From the NCBI GenBank assembly GCA_964019055.1, contig OZ025206.1:25304906-25368905 (forward strand): a stretch of DNA of 64,000 nt, in the 5' to 3' direction. This document shows positions 20,192 to 31,800 of the stretch, one piece after another (within the stretch, counting starts at the first letter, position 1; the number at the start of each line of letters is the position of its first letter). The position numbers and the translations under genes were made by a program. The notes under the pieces were generated by a model. It did no database searches. It had not been told where the DNA came from and saw only the letters and a program-made list of their open reading frames with translations. This DNA comes from Anthopleura xanthogrammica (taxonomy: Eukaryota; Cnidaria; Anthozoa; Actiniaria; Actiniidae).

Positions 20192-22803
20192 CTAGAACGT
20201 GGTCACTTCAACTTGTGGCTTACTGTTACTAGGACTCGTCTGATGAGCTTGTCCGTTAGGCACGTTGTTAGGCTTGGACTCTAGTTTAATTTTTGAGGCA
20301 TTGTTTTTATAGATCCCAGGCTCCTCGCAAGGCTCTACTTCCTGGTCCCCAGTCCTCTTATTGATATTCATCATGAGGCGCTCACCGACTTTAGTAATGA
20401 TGAAGAAAAATACAAACCCAAAGACGATGATGCCGACCGACGTGCCAATCAACCAGGGTGTAAGAGCAACCAAGCAAAACGCGCTGATCAAGGCCACTGT
20501 GTCGATGATATAAATGAGAGCTGCGAGCACCAAGCGATGGAAATGGGTACCAATAACTGAACCAAAGGGAGCCCCAAACACCACGATGGGTACACAAACA
20601 CCAAAGAATTCCCAGGCTTCTGTAGAGATCCCTCCATCCATCATCACGTGCCTCCAGTAGAAACCAACCAGCGTGTTTCCCGCCATTAAGATGACTGACG
20701 TGGGCGTGGCTGTTTTCTCTGTCACGCGGAAAAGTAACGTCAGCACGCTGAAGCTACAGATGTCCAAACCACTTCCGGCGAACGATGAAAATATTCCCCC
20801 AACGATACCAGTGAGGAAGAGCACAATTCCCTTCCAGAGTTTGAAGTCAGGAATGATTTTGTATGTTCTTCTTTTATGGTATCGATTCAGGAGGAAAAGA
20901 GCGAACGCAAATGTAAACCAGATGCAAACAAAACCCATCTTCTTGTATGGCGGAGTGAGGACTGGGTCTATGACGTGTAGGCCAAAGATCATCCCAGCAG
21001 CTCCTCCAAGAGAACAGAAGATCAACGAAGCGTACTCAAGACGAACTTTCTAGAAACAAATTATAATAATTGAATGAGCTAGTAGCCATGGTAACATGTG
21101 ATACCATAGCGACCGATAACATTTCCTGGCTGTTGATTGGCCTCTTCTGTCCTGCATCTGAACCAATTTAAAAAAATGCAGGAACTTCGGATCACTCATC
21201 AGTGGGTCGTCGGTGACCGTATGGGAGACTGACATTGATGAGGCTCTAGGTTTTCATCTAAACTTTTATTAGTATTCTTTATATAAAGACACATGTGTGT
21301 CTTTATATAAAGAACACTTAAATACTAATGACCCCCATACACGTGACGTGTATGGGCGCTCCAATTGGACCAAAGGCTTATGAACTATTCATGAGTTTTT
21401 GAAAAGACTATAAAATCAGTCTCAAAAAGAGTCGTGCATTCTTAGGGTAGAAACTTGACATTCATTAGATTCCAGATGTTGGAAAATTTGAGTGTAGTGT
21501 TTCTAAAAATACTAAGCTGACAGTAGCCGCTACAATGTTCCTTTTTTCCTTATATTTTTGCTGTTGTTGATTAGTTTGTTACTGAAACTCACCATGAAGA
21601 AGATAGTGAAGGCAGCAGCCGACATCCCGCAGGACTGAATCATGAGCGAGAAATCACGTGCTACACTTGGTTTGATGTTGAATGCCAAGGTCATGACCGG
21701 GTAGGCAACAGCACCTCCTCCTTCACTTGTCATTCCTGGAGGAAAAGTTGGCGAGTATTTTAATTCTATTCGACTTTGCTGAGAGAGATAGAGTTTCCTT
21801 TGCGAACTCACGTGTAAAACCGCGGCTACACGAGCGATTTTTTGCTTGCACAGGCGATGCGACAGCTGAAAAAGTCGGGAGAAATTAAATTTGAAAGAGT
21901 TTTGCGCGAGAGTTGATTTTCCCGTGACAAAGTGCGCGGATTTTGTCGATCTTTTATTCACTCTGCGACTATTTCCTTGCACTAGCTCGCGGCGCACTTA
22001 AAGCTTATCTGTCCAATTAATTTAATAAGGTGCGACGAAATCGAGGCTTTGGGTTGGACGAGAAAAAATGAGCCATTTGTCGCCAGCATTTGTCGCACGT
22101 GTAGCCATCACCTGTGCGTTGCTGATTTCGAAAAAAAAAAAAACGCTTCGCCCGTGGAAGCAAACAACCTTTAGTGTAGGCGCGGCTTAAAAGAATGAAG
22201 AGCTAGGATTTATGACAAACCTGCTATTATGGAACCAAATATCATGGTAACACTCATATAGTACTTTTCTGGAAAAAGATGCCAAAGATCGTACTTGATA
22301 AAGATTCCCCACCAGCAGAAGTGGAAGAACAAAGCTGGTACAAGAAGACCAACAACACGACGATGTTTGACCAGGACAATCTTGTACCATGGAGCGTTGA
22401 TATCCAGTCTCTCTCGTGCTGTTTCATGACTCTTGCTCAATGACTGACCTGATGAAAAGATCGACCGTCAAGATTCGTAGAAATGCATGAGTAAAGTATC
22501 TGAGTCTAAAGACCAAAACTGAGGATGGAAGGGACGGATAGATAGGATAGAGTGGAGTGGAATGGGCTGGGCTGGGATGTAGTGGGATAGAGTGGAATGG
22601 AGTGGGATGGAATGGAATGGTAAGTATTAAGATGGAATAGAATGGATGGATGAGAAGGCATAGGATGGTTGGATGGAAACATGATTCGAAGACAAGTTTC
22701 TACTGATCGGGCTCACCTTCCCAGAAATACTTCTTAAACCATTTGATGCATCGCGAGGATCTGTTTCTTTCCTCGGTGGTGTTCTCCATCTCGTAAACTC
22801 AGC
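20192..22803 (-). CDS. TauE/SafE family sulfite/organosulfonate exporter, copy 1
   Basis: Coding exons on the minus strand are 22717-22789 (ATG at 22787-22789), 22221-22448, 21593-21735 and 20192-21049, all GT-AG and phase-consistent, giving 433 residues. The exon with the start codon begins at 22803 after a TGACAG acceptor, so an upstream non-coding exon exists. About eight or nine hydrophobic segments are visible. The family's glycine-rich signatures are M-T-S-E-G-G-G-A-V-A-Y-P-V in exon 3 and G-G-I-F-S-S-F-A-G-S-G-L-D-I-C in exon 4. Bacterial and plant relatives move sulfite or sulfoacetate-type anions; substrate and membrane in animals are unknown. The C-terminus ends V-T-T-F, a possible class I PDZ ligand. 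It pairs with the tandem copy at 28890-31906: the membrane core of exon 4 is identical, but the tail differs by an indel. Family call is strong; substrate is inference. Confidence 0.92.
21270..21365. repeat. two adjacent palindromes in TauE copy 1 intron 3
   Basis: The first is ttctttatataaagacac followed by its inverse, an almost perfect 40-bp palindrome. The second is cccatacacgtgacgtgtat then ggg. Both are conserved with only a few changes at 29983-30078 in copy 2, so they predate the duplication or were spread by conversion. Confidence 0.8.
21817..22188. mobile_element. MITE in TauE copy 1 intron 2
   Basis: Ends AAACCGCGGCTACAC and the inverse of TTTAGTGTAGGCGCGGCTT. The same element occupies the same intron of copy 2 (30533-30877) but is strongly diverged, so insertion preceded the gene duplication. 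Confidence 0.7.
22520..22680. repeat. GGAAT/GGGAT-type minisatellite in TauE copy 1 intron 1
   Basis: Degenerate tandem units such as gagtggaatggagtgggatg. The corresponding intron of copy 2 carries a much longer version (31290-31790), so the array was ancestral and changed length independently. Confidence 0.8.
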
Positions 22804-24276
22804 CTGTCAGCAAAAACTCAGTAATTTATTTTAGCAAACATGAATTTATATTCATATAAATTATAGTTAATGGTTCAACCATTATCTCTAGTTACAATCA
22901 CGTAGTTACGTAAATGCAAACAAAATATCATGTGATATACTGCTGAGAAGGTACGTGAGTGCAAGGGTCACTTATCCATGGGATGTCCACGTGCCTCTAA
23001 TTACAGTGCGAAGCGCCTTACCGTAGCCACCCAACAAACTTTTGTACAAGTACGATAAATCACTTCTTGCAAAGAATTTCCACATGAAAAAGACTGCCTG
23101 TGAAAGTATTAAGTGTTAGCAAGTCAAAAGAGCAAAACTGGTATCAGAAATAGAGATTTTTAAGCATTTTCTTCAAGTTCTTGCTCCGAAGTTCAAATCT
23201 TTGCGGTAACAACAAAGCAAGTTCACATGCAAATTTACAGATTCTCGCTTTCTGATTGGCTAACTTGTAAAAAAGTTTGTTAGGTGGCTACGGTAAGGCG
23301 CGTTGCACTGTAAGACAGTCCAATCACGGTATAGCACGCATTTCCTGTCAGACGGTTGGTATACATGTATTCCATAGTTCAGTTTAAGCCTGACGCTAGT
23401 CAAGTCGTGTGATATACGACTGCGATTTCTGCGATTTCGGTGAATTCAGGCTCAATCATGCTCTTTTCTTACTGAAATCATTCAGAAAGAAAATTCAGAC
23501 TACAGGCAGTTTCGATTGCCAAGCGTGAAATCATTGTTATCTAGTGAAAGGGACGTAGAATGCTACCAACACGACGGTCCAGATCAAGACACAACCGCAT
23601 GGTATCGGTTTACTGATGACTTTGCAAGGAAAGCTACACACGTATAAAACATTGTGAAACACGAACTTCATTCAAAAGCCAGATTTTACGAAAATCGCTT
23701 ATACTTGTAATGGTTCTCCGGATTTAATACCACCACAACTCAATAATTGAAGCTACTACCAGCGATATCCCTGTGTGACACCGCCTACAGTGGAACAACA
23801 AGGACTTGACTTCACCTAGCGGGGTTATGAACTCTTGGGATCTACGTGATCTCTGCCGTTAAAACGGTCTTCTATCAGCTGACCAGGGAAGTGAATTGGA
23901 GAGAAGATGTAGAAGCCGTCTCGATTCTGGGGATGCCAAGTAACGCGCGGCGCAAACAGTGATGCGCCGCGTCAACACATACAGTAAATACCAAGCGGGA
24001 ACTCCCACAGCTCGAACATTGTCCGTCCTCTATGGTGCTGGACAAAGGGAAATCTTCACATACCTAAGTCTTTAGTCCATCCTGGATAATCCTGACTGGA
24101 TCTTCGCACCAGAGATAAGTATTATTTTTCTTTAGATTCATAACACATATTGAAGCAAATATGTCTCGTATTATCCCATATTGTGGGATGCATGTTCAAC
24201 GGGGGGATGTGCCCTGTGTGCTGGTACATAAACACAATAGTGTCGATGGTTTTAAATGCCTCCACAATTATGTACA
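22804..24276. other. 5' flank of TauE copy 1
   Basis: It should contain an upstream non-coding exon and promoter for copy 1, because the exon at 22803 starts at a splice acceptor. I could not place that exon. Contains the MITE at 23004-23310. Confidence 0.4.
23004..23310. mobile_element. MITE with TA target
   Basis: Ends CAGTGCGAAGCGCCTTACCG and the inverse of CGGTAAGGCGCGTTGCACTG. The arms continue through tagccaccca/taggtggcta and acaaacttttg/aaaagtttgt. Flanked by TA at 23002-23003 and 23311-23312. A related internal block (aaccgtggccacccaatt) occurs in the element at 10134-10590. Confidence 0.82.
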
Positions 24277-24858
24277 ATTTTTACTGGGTTACCTGTGGTA
24301 AACCAGTCATTAAATACCTTTGTTTTTACTGGGTTACCTGTGGTAAACCAGTTATAAAATACCTTCTTTTTTTTTTTACTGGGTTGCCATGGTGGCAAAC
24401 CAGTCTTAAAATGAGATCCGTTTTTCGGGCGTCAGGTAGACCATAATGTCTATTGTGACGTCACACGTCATGATTGGTCGAGAACTTGTAACCATAGCAA
24501 TAGTCTGTCCAATGAAGTTGTGTTGTGTTATGTATTTGTGTACAAATATGATCGACAATTTAATAGAATTTGCCACATGATATCGAGCACGAGGTATATT
24601 TATAGCTTTCGGTGTTTGGTTCTGTGTTCTACCATTGTCTTTAGCTTTTTTAACGGTACGCTTAAACTACTTACAAATGCACACGCCGTACGTGGTAGAC
24701 CCACACTAAACGATGTTATTGCACGATTTTGGAACGGGTTGGTCCACGTACTCAAAGAGAGAAGTCTGAGTATCTATGAGCTATCGGGGAGCTATCTTTT
24801 AGAATCTATGAGCAAACTATGAGAATCATAGAAAAGCAGTATAAAATCACGAAATGTA

Positions 24859-24911
24859 GCCAGTCTGCATTTTATCCCTGAGGCTACCTAAAGTATAAAA
24901 TGCAGACTGGC
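24859..24911. repeat. hairpin with GCCAGTCTGCATTTTAT arms
   Basis: gccagtctgcattttat at 24859-24875 pairs with its inverse ending at 24911, with a loop of about 20 bases. The arm motif recurs at 25399-25444. Confidence 0.8.
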
Positions 24912-25398
24912 CGTCAAAGTGTGAATACGTGACGCTACATATCGTGTTATGATGTGTTTGGCCGTTCTAAGTATCGCCTTGTGATGTGTTTATCCTTCAT
25001 AGAATCTATCATTCCCAGAAAGCGGTATGAAATTACGAAATTTAGTCTTTGATTACCGTATCTTTATAAATTATCGAATATCAACTCGACCATTTCGGCG
25101 TCAACGCTAGCTTTGAAACAAGCAAAAATGTTGTCAGCGATTTTTGTTGATCACTGTTTGACTCGAAACTAATATTAACTTCCTGTGAAAGGCTACGTTT
25201 CTTTCAAGACACTATTTAAATCTGTATGTAAGGACCTTGAGAGCCGAAGTTTATGGAAATTTAAGGTGAAAATTATCGCGTAAGGTAAGAGAAATTGATT
25301 TAGTTTTGCCAAGCGTGTATGCTGCTCGCCGGCGTACAATACCTCATTTCGTTGAACCCTTTAGATACAAGAGTGTACGTTGTATTGTATTTTATTTC

Positions 25399-25444
25399 CC
25401 AGTCTGCATTTTCTCAGTCTGCATTTTCCCAGTCTGCATTTTAT
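25399..25444 (+). repeat. three tandem CAGTCTGCATTTT units
   Basis: Units ccagtctgcattttct, cagtctgcattttcc and cagtctgcattttat are head to tail. Same core as the hairpin at 24859-24911, inside the 24277-26210 element. Confidence 0.85.
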
Positions 25445-26219
25445 ACCTGCCGATTAGGCATACCACATAAGTCTCTAGAATGGGAGTCAAATATTTCGAA
25501 TCTGGCATCTGAAGTATAATAAACACCCACAGTACTACATTCAATGTTAAAAGAAATGAATTATAATCTTTTTGTAGCAAAGTTTGCATCACATTGAGCA
25601 ATGGCATGCAGTAATTGAAATCTTGTATCAATGCACAAGCACCTTGTATGGTACCTGTATAGATTGGACTGTATTGAAGTTGATGATAAGTATTGGCATT
25701 GTGATCATTTTAGGTACTTCTGTGAACAGTAAATATGATTGCCTGGATAGTCTAGACAAACCAGAATACAGTTCATTACCAATGCTCATGATATCGACCA
25801 AGTCCATTGCTGATGTAATACTATTCCTGTAGTTATATATTAAAGAAGTAAGGGACATGGCCACACATTGTGTACCTGCGTTTAACCCAAACAATGCCAC
25901 ATTGTCTTGACAATAAGGTGCCTGAATTGTCTTAGCAGGATCGATAACAGGACCAGGATTTTTTTCTATACATCCCTAGATAGATTGAATTGGTTATAAT
26001 TTACTCTGTGATTGAGGTCCTTTATATACTCTGCTCCTTCTGAATATAGTTCACATAAATTTGCATTCCAAGACTTTGTACGTGTTCGTGGATGTGATTA
26101 GGCTATGATTACGTCATCCAATCCATATATTTTTCCATTTTGTCGAGGAGAAGACAGAAAAAACAAAGGTATTTTATGACTGGTTTGCCACAGGCAACCC
26201 ACATAAAAGGATGGCATCT

Positions 26220-26345
26220 TAAGGTTCACCCTCCGCGGATGTGTCGCATCACTTCATCGCATACTAAAGTCGACTGTTTTTTTTAATCTAATAATAACTG
26301 TTTTCAAATAAATAACGAGTGCTTTAATCGTAAACATGTTTCGGC
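26220..26345. repeat. dispersed repeat shared with 34745-34870
   Basis: ggttcaccctccgcggatgt, cactttaat-type and gactgttttttttaatctaa blocks match ggttcgcccaccg... gactgcttttttcaatctat at 34748-34820 in the same order. Boundaries and class unknown. Confidence 0.5.
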
Positions 26346-26902
26346 ATTCATTTCATGTTTCGTTTATGATCAAAACAGTCGTTGTTTATCTGAAAATATT
26401 ATCTAGTCTGCTGCTTTTTTTCTTTAGATCACATATTGTGTCACGTACTGCCTGCTCAGTAGCAGTTGCTGGTTAGTTGGTGTCACTAGTTGATGTTGTA
26501 AATTTAGTCTTAGAGATAGCTGATGTGAATCTTAACTGATTAGGTTTTATTCCTAAACGTAAAACTAACAAAAAATATATATATAAATTACAGAGTGAAT
26601 CAGAACAACAAAAATATAAACCGCACACTAAACTTACCAACTGTCCCGCTCTAAGACACTGATATCGCAAATATCGACGCAAAATACGCAAAGTTTAACT
26701 AACTTCTTCGCAGTAACGTTTTCGCAATAAAAGTGAAAATAAACTCATAGGAAACTTGATAAAACTAACAAAATTTGCATAAAGTAAACCCAAGGGAAAA
26801 AACTAAGCTAAGGTAGAATGAATAGACAAAGAAACTACTGAAATACTCTAGGGACAAAGGATTAAACCGGAAAAGCAAAGAAAGAAAATACTATGGCTGC
26901 AC

Positions 26903-27182
26903 TATTCTCACTGGTCCCAAAGGTGCGAATATATAAGAACCTTATTTGCATTTCGGATTACTTCTCTTCCAACCTTCTAGGGCCGCCGTACGCGGTATCC
27001 AATGCCCTTATAATATTGTAGTGGTCTCATTGTACTCCCCTGCGACCCGCGGTTGCTCTCCTTGCTTTGCGTTTTTCCCCACCCACCCTCCCTTCTTTTG
27101 CGCTTCTGTGGTTCTTTGGAGAGCTACGCCAGGTCTGCGTTCCCATAACTTATATATGAGCACAATGGGACCAGTGAAAATA
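26903..27182. mobile_element. MITE with about 33-bp inverted termini
   Basis: Left arm TATTCTCACTGGTCCCAAAG then gtgcgaatatataag. The right arm is the inverse of cttatatatgagcacaatgg plus gaccagtgaaaat. Flanked by TA. The signal-peptide-like frame that begins at 27156 starts inside this right arm. Confidence 0.78.
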
Positions 27183-28255
27183 TATCACTTTTTAACTGTA
27201 CTGATATTTCGGACGTTAAGTGTGATTCACACTAGCGACGAAGCAAGCGCAGATAGTCAGTTTTACGGTTAGTTATTTTAATCTTTTATATTTGGTCAAA
27301 ACATAACATTCAGTCATCCTTAATGACCTTAATTTTGTATGCTTTTAGATCAAAATATAAGCCATTGTAAAAAACATGTTGAAAGAATTTTTGGATTCTG
27401 ATTCTCCTTTCTATTTTTTTTCGAGCGGTCCAAAGTGCGAAAAAAGCAAGGTTTCAAAGTATGACCGAGTGACAAGGGAGACTGGGCAAGTGACGTCAAA
27501 GGGGCAACACGTTCTTCTTAATGTATAAAGGAATGTATGGGATTCTGAAACCCTTCTTTTATATCTTGAGATTTTGACTTTCAACTGCTTTCTTACTGTC
27601 GTGTATGGAAGTTTAATATCTAAAGATACCATTTTCAGTTTTGTAAAGAGATTTGCGGGCTAATCAGTTTCCTGGTATAGGAATTACTCGATAGGAAACC
27701 CTAACTGTTAAGACCTGTTAAGTAGGTCTTAATAACTGGCAAAGTACTGGCGATCGACATTTTACCCGTTTGCCCAAATTAGTTGCAGTGTTGGTGACGC
27801 TTTCATAATCGTTTTCAATTTTCGTTTATGTGGAGTACTATTACAAGATGTTGCGAAATTGTAAAAAAAATCCCTTTATTTTTCAAAAATTTTCTTACAT
27901 TTTCTAAACTCCAAATCCCATGCCCTTATATATGCGGCTCAGAGGTTTCTAACATGCATTTTCACTCTCTAACAGCTGTATACTATATAATTATTTTAAG
28001 CTACCAAGTTTATAAGTCTGAAATGTTACCTTTCTATCTGTACCCCTATATTAATAGGCGGTAAGTCATGCTTCAAAGTGTGCCGGTTCTGCACCATCTT
28101 CCCTTCATATTGCAGGTATTTTTTAACAAGATCAGTAATGCACTGACGCGATCTATTTGTCAAAATTGTCAAAGACAAAGGACAAATACAAAAATATTTA
28201 TTTGCACTTTGTACAATATTATTTACAATAAGCTTTTTACTGTGAGGACACACTA
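27183..28255. other. intergenic downstream of TauE copy 2
   Basis: No gene recognised. A perfect CRE palindrome TGACGTCA is at 27491-27498. AT-rich otherwise. Confidence 0.4.
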
Positions 28256-28459
28256 ACCGGGACCACTTGAATAAAACTGACCAATCAGATTACATTAAAC
28301 TGACAAAGATTGACCTGATAACAGTGTTAGCCAATCAGATTATCACGTTCTCACGATCTTATTATATCGGTGTGCTATCTGATTGGCTGTTTAAAAATAT
28401 TGAACTAAATATCGCAATATGATTGGTTAATGATACTACTTTATCAAAGTGGTCCCGGT
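28256..28459. mobile_element. MITE downstream of TauE copy 2
   Basis: Ends ACCGGGACCACTTGAATAAA and the inverse of TTTATCAAAGTGGTCCCGGT. Inner ccaatcagatta/gattggttaat blocks also pair. Several ccaatcagat boxes lie inside. Confidence 0.78.
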
Positions 28460-28580
28460 CGGAGTATCCGCACATAAACGGATCTACAATTATAGTCTTA
28501 GCTAGTACACAACAATAGAAAAGAATACTGGTAATAAGCTGGAGTAACTCGGTAAAGTTTTCGACCCAGCTTACCAATAT

Positions 28581-28779
28581 ACCCTTTTCGAATATGGTGT
28601 CTATGACGTCAAACGAGGAGTCCGAGAATGTCCCGGATGTCATGAGTGATAATGATTATGTTTTGAAATCCAGGGCAATCCAGTCTCGGATGCTGCTAGT
28701 GGAAATCATTGGGTTTCGACATCCGGGACATTCTCATTCTCCTCATTTGACGTCATAGACGACATATTCCAAAATGGGT
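28581..28779. mobile_element. MITE carrying CRE palindromes in both arms
   Basis: Arms of about 60 bp: acccttttcgaatatgg and ctatgacgtcaaacgagga at the left, inverses at the right. A perfect TGACGTCA lies in each arm (28604-28611 and 28748-28755). A second, inverted copy is in a UBE4A intron at 53925-54123. Confidence 0.85.
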
Positions 28780-28889
28780 CTATTGCACTATATTAACATG
28801 AGAAAAAAATCAAGGGAAAGTGAATAGTCACACAATCTATTGGAATATTATCTGATTAATATTATCATCGCATTGAGCTGAGCGCTAGC

Positions 28890-31800
28890 CTAGAACGTCG
28901 TCACTTCAACTTGTGGCTGTCTTTCAGCTGGATCCTCGTTACTAGGACTCGTCTGATGAGCTTGTCCGTTAGGCACGTTATTAGTATTGGACTCTAGTTT
29001 ACTTTTTGAGGCATTGTTTTTATAGATCCCAGGCTCCTCGCAAGGCTCTACTTCCTGGTCCCCAGTCCTCTTATTGATATTCATCATGAGGCGCTCACCG
29101 ACTTTAGTAATGATGAAGAAAAATACAAACCCAAAGACGATGATGCCGACCGACGTGCCAATCAACCAGGGTGTAAGAGCAACCAAGCAAAACGCGCTGA
29201 TCAAGGCCACTGTGTCGATGATATAAATGAGAGCTGCGAGCACCAAGCGATGGAAATGGGTACCAATGACTGAACCAAAGGGAGCCCCAAACACCACGAT
29301 GGGTACACATACACCAAAGAATTCCCAGGCTTCTGTAGAGATCCCTCCATCCATCATCACGTGCCTCCAGTAGAAACCAACCAGCGTGTTTCCCGCCATT
29401 AAGATGACTGACGTGGGCGTGGCTGTTTTCTCTGTCACGCGGAAAAGTAACGTCAGCACGCTGAAGCTACAGATGTCCAAACCACTTCCGGCGAACGATG
29501 AAAATATTCCCCCAACGATACCAGTGAGGAAGAGCACAATTCCCTTCCAGAGTTTGAAGTCAGGAATGATTTTGTATGTTCTTCTTTTATGGTATCGGTT
29601 GAGGAGGAAAAGAGCGAACGCAAATGTAAACCAGATGCAAACAAAACCCATCTTCTTGTATGGCGGAGTGAGGACTGGGTCTATGACGTGTAGGCCAAAG
29701 ATCATCCCAGCAGCTCCTCCAAGAGAACAGAAGATCAACGAAGCGTACTCAAGACGAACTTTCTAGAAACAAATTATAATAATTGAATGAGCTAGTAGCC
29801 ATGGTAACATGTGATACCATAGCGACCGATAACATTTCCTGGCTGTTGATTGGCCTCTTCTGTCCTGCATCTGAACCAATTTAAAAAAATGCAGGAACTT
29901 ACGATCACTCATCAGTGGGTCGTCGGTGACCGTATGGGAGACTGACATTGATGAGGCTCTAGGTCTTCATCTAAACTTTTATTAGTATTCTTTATATAAA
30001 GACACACGTGTGTCTTTATATAAAGAAAACTTGAATACTAATGACGCCCATACACGTGACGTGTATGGGCGCTCCAATTGGACCAAAGGCTTATGAACTA
30101 TTCCTGAGTTTTTGAAAAGACTATAAAATCAGTCTCAAAAAGAGTCGTGCATTCTTAGGGTAGAAACTTGACATTCATTAGATTCCAGATGTTGGAAAAT
30201 TTGAGTGTAGTGTTTCTAAAAATACTAAGCTGACAGTAGCCGCTACAATGTTCCTTTTTTCCTTATATTTTTGCTGTTGTTGATTAGTTTGTTACTGAAA
30301 CTCACCATGAAGAAGATAGTGAAGGCAGCAGCCGACATCCCGCAAGACTGAATCATGAGCGAGAAATCACGGGCAACACTTGGTTTGATGTTGAATGCCA
30401 AGGTCATGACCGGGTAGGCAACAGCACCCCCTCCTTCACTTGTCATTCCTGGAGGAAAAGTTGGCGAGTATTGTAATTCTATTCAACTTTGCATGCTGTG
30501 AGAGAGTTTCCTTAATTTGCAAATTCACGTGTAAAGCCGCGGCTACACTAGCGATTTTTTGCTTGCTATTTTTTTTTAAATCACCAGCGCGCTGTGAAAA
30601 TCGCACGTGTATCCACCCTTGCACAGGTGACGCCGCGGCGACAGCTGAAAAAATCGCAAAAAAAAGTCGCGAAAAATGAAATTAGAAGAGTTGCGAGAGT
30701 TGAATTTTCGTGACAAAGTACGTATCGGACTTTGTCGATCGATCCTTTAGCCACTCTGCAACTATTTCCTTGCACTTGCTCGCGACGCAACAAAAGCCTA
30801 CCTAGATAGCTAATCTAAAAAGGGGAATGGTGATTTTGAAGGAAACAAGGAAACAATCTCTAGTGTAGCAGCGGCTTAAAAGAATGAATAGCTATAGGAT
30901 TTATGACAAACCTGCTATTATGGAGCCAAATATCATGGTAATACTCATATAGTATTTTTCTGGAAAAATATGCCAAAGATCGTACTTGATGAAAATTCCC
31001 CACCAGCAGAAGTGGAAGAACAAAGCTGGTACAAGAAGACCAATAACACGACGATGTTTGACCAGGACAGTTTTGTACCATGGAGCGTCGATATCCAGTC
31101 TCTCTCGTGCTGTTTCATGACTCTTGCTCAATGACTGACCTGATAAGAGGAACGGGAAGATTCATATTTGTTTATTAAACAATTCGTCCTAGGGCAAGTA
31201 AATTACAAAATTAAGGGCACATGGTCCCCTACTAGATTTGTAAAACTAAATAGAGTATCTGGCGTTACTCGAGTCTAAAGTCCAAAACTGAGGACGGTAG
31301 GTACGGGTAGATGGGATAGAATGAAGTGGCATGGAGTGGGATGGTCTGGGATGGAGTGGAATGGAGTGGAATGGAGTGGGATAGAGCGTGGTGGAGTAGT
31401 GGGATCGTGTTGGATAGAGTGGATAGTGGAGTGGGATGGAGTGGGATAGAGCTTGGTGGAGTAGTGGGATCGTGTGGGATAGAGCTAGTGGATAGTGGAG
31501 TACGTGGGATGGAATGGAATGGAATGAAGTGGGATAGAGCGTGGTGGAGTAGTGGGATCGTGTGGGATAGAGTGGATAGTGGAGTACGTGGGATGGAATG
31601 GAATGGGGTGCAGTGGAGGGGAATGGAATGTAGTGCAGTGTCGTGATAGAGTTGAGAGGGATGGGATTGAATGGAGTGAAATGAAGTGGAGTTGCTTGGA
31701 GTGGAATGAAGTGAAGTTGGATCAGTGGCATGGTAAAGGGTGGTAGGTTATAAGATGGATTTGAATTGCTGAGAAGGCATTGGATGATTGGATGGATAGA

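Larger units (their letters stand above)
24277..26210. mobile_element. about 1.9-kb element with reiterated inverted termini
   Basis: The left end has three tandem units of about 45-50 bp, each containing tttttactgggttacc and ggtaaaccagt, each itself hairpin-forming. The right end (26166-26205) carries one inverted unit: tattttatgactggtttgcc then caggcaaccca. The interior holds a 15-bp motif cagtctgcattttat repeated in both orientations. No transposase frame is visible. This is probably a non-autonomous DNA element; class unknown. Confidence 0.6.

Noticed and set aside
20673..21053. 126-codon plus-strand frame opposite TauE exon 4 (also at 29386-29766)
   Set aside because: It is the antisense shadow of a conserved coding exon and exists in both copies only because the exon is identical.
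27156..27267. Signal-peptide-like first exon ending at a GT
   Set aside because: Its start codon and first residues lie in the right inverted repeat of the MITE at 26903-27182; no downstream exon found.
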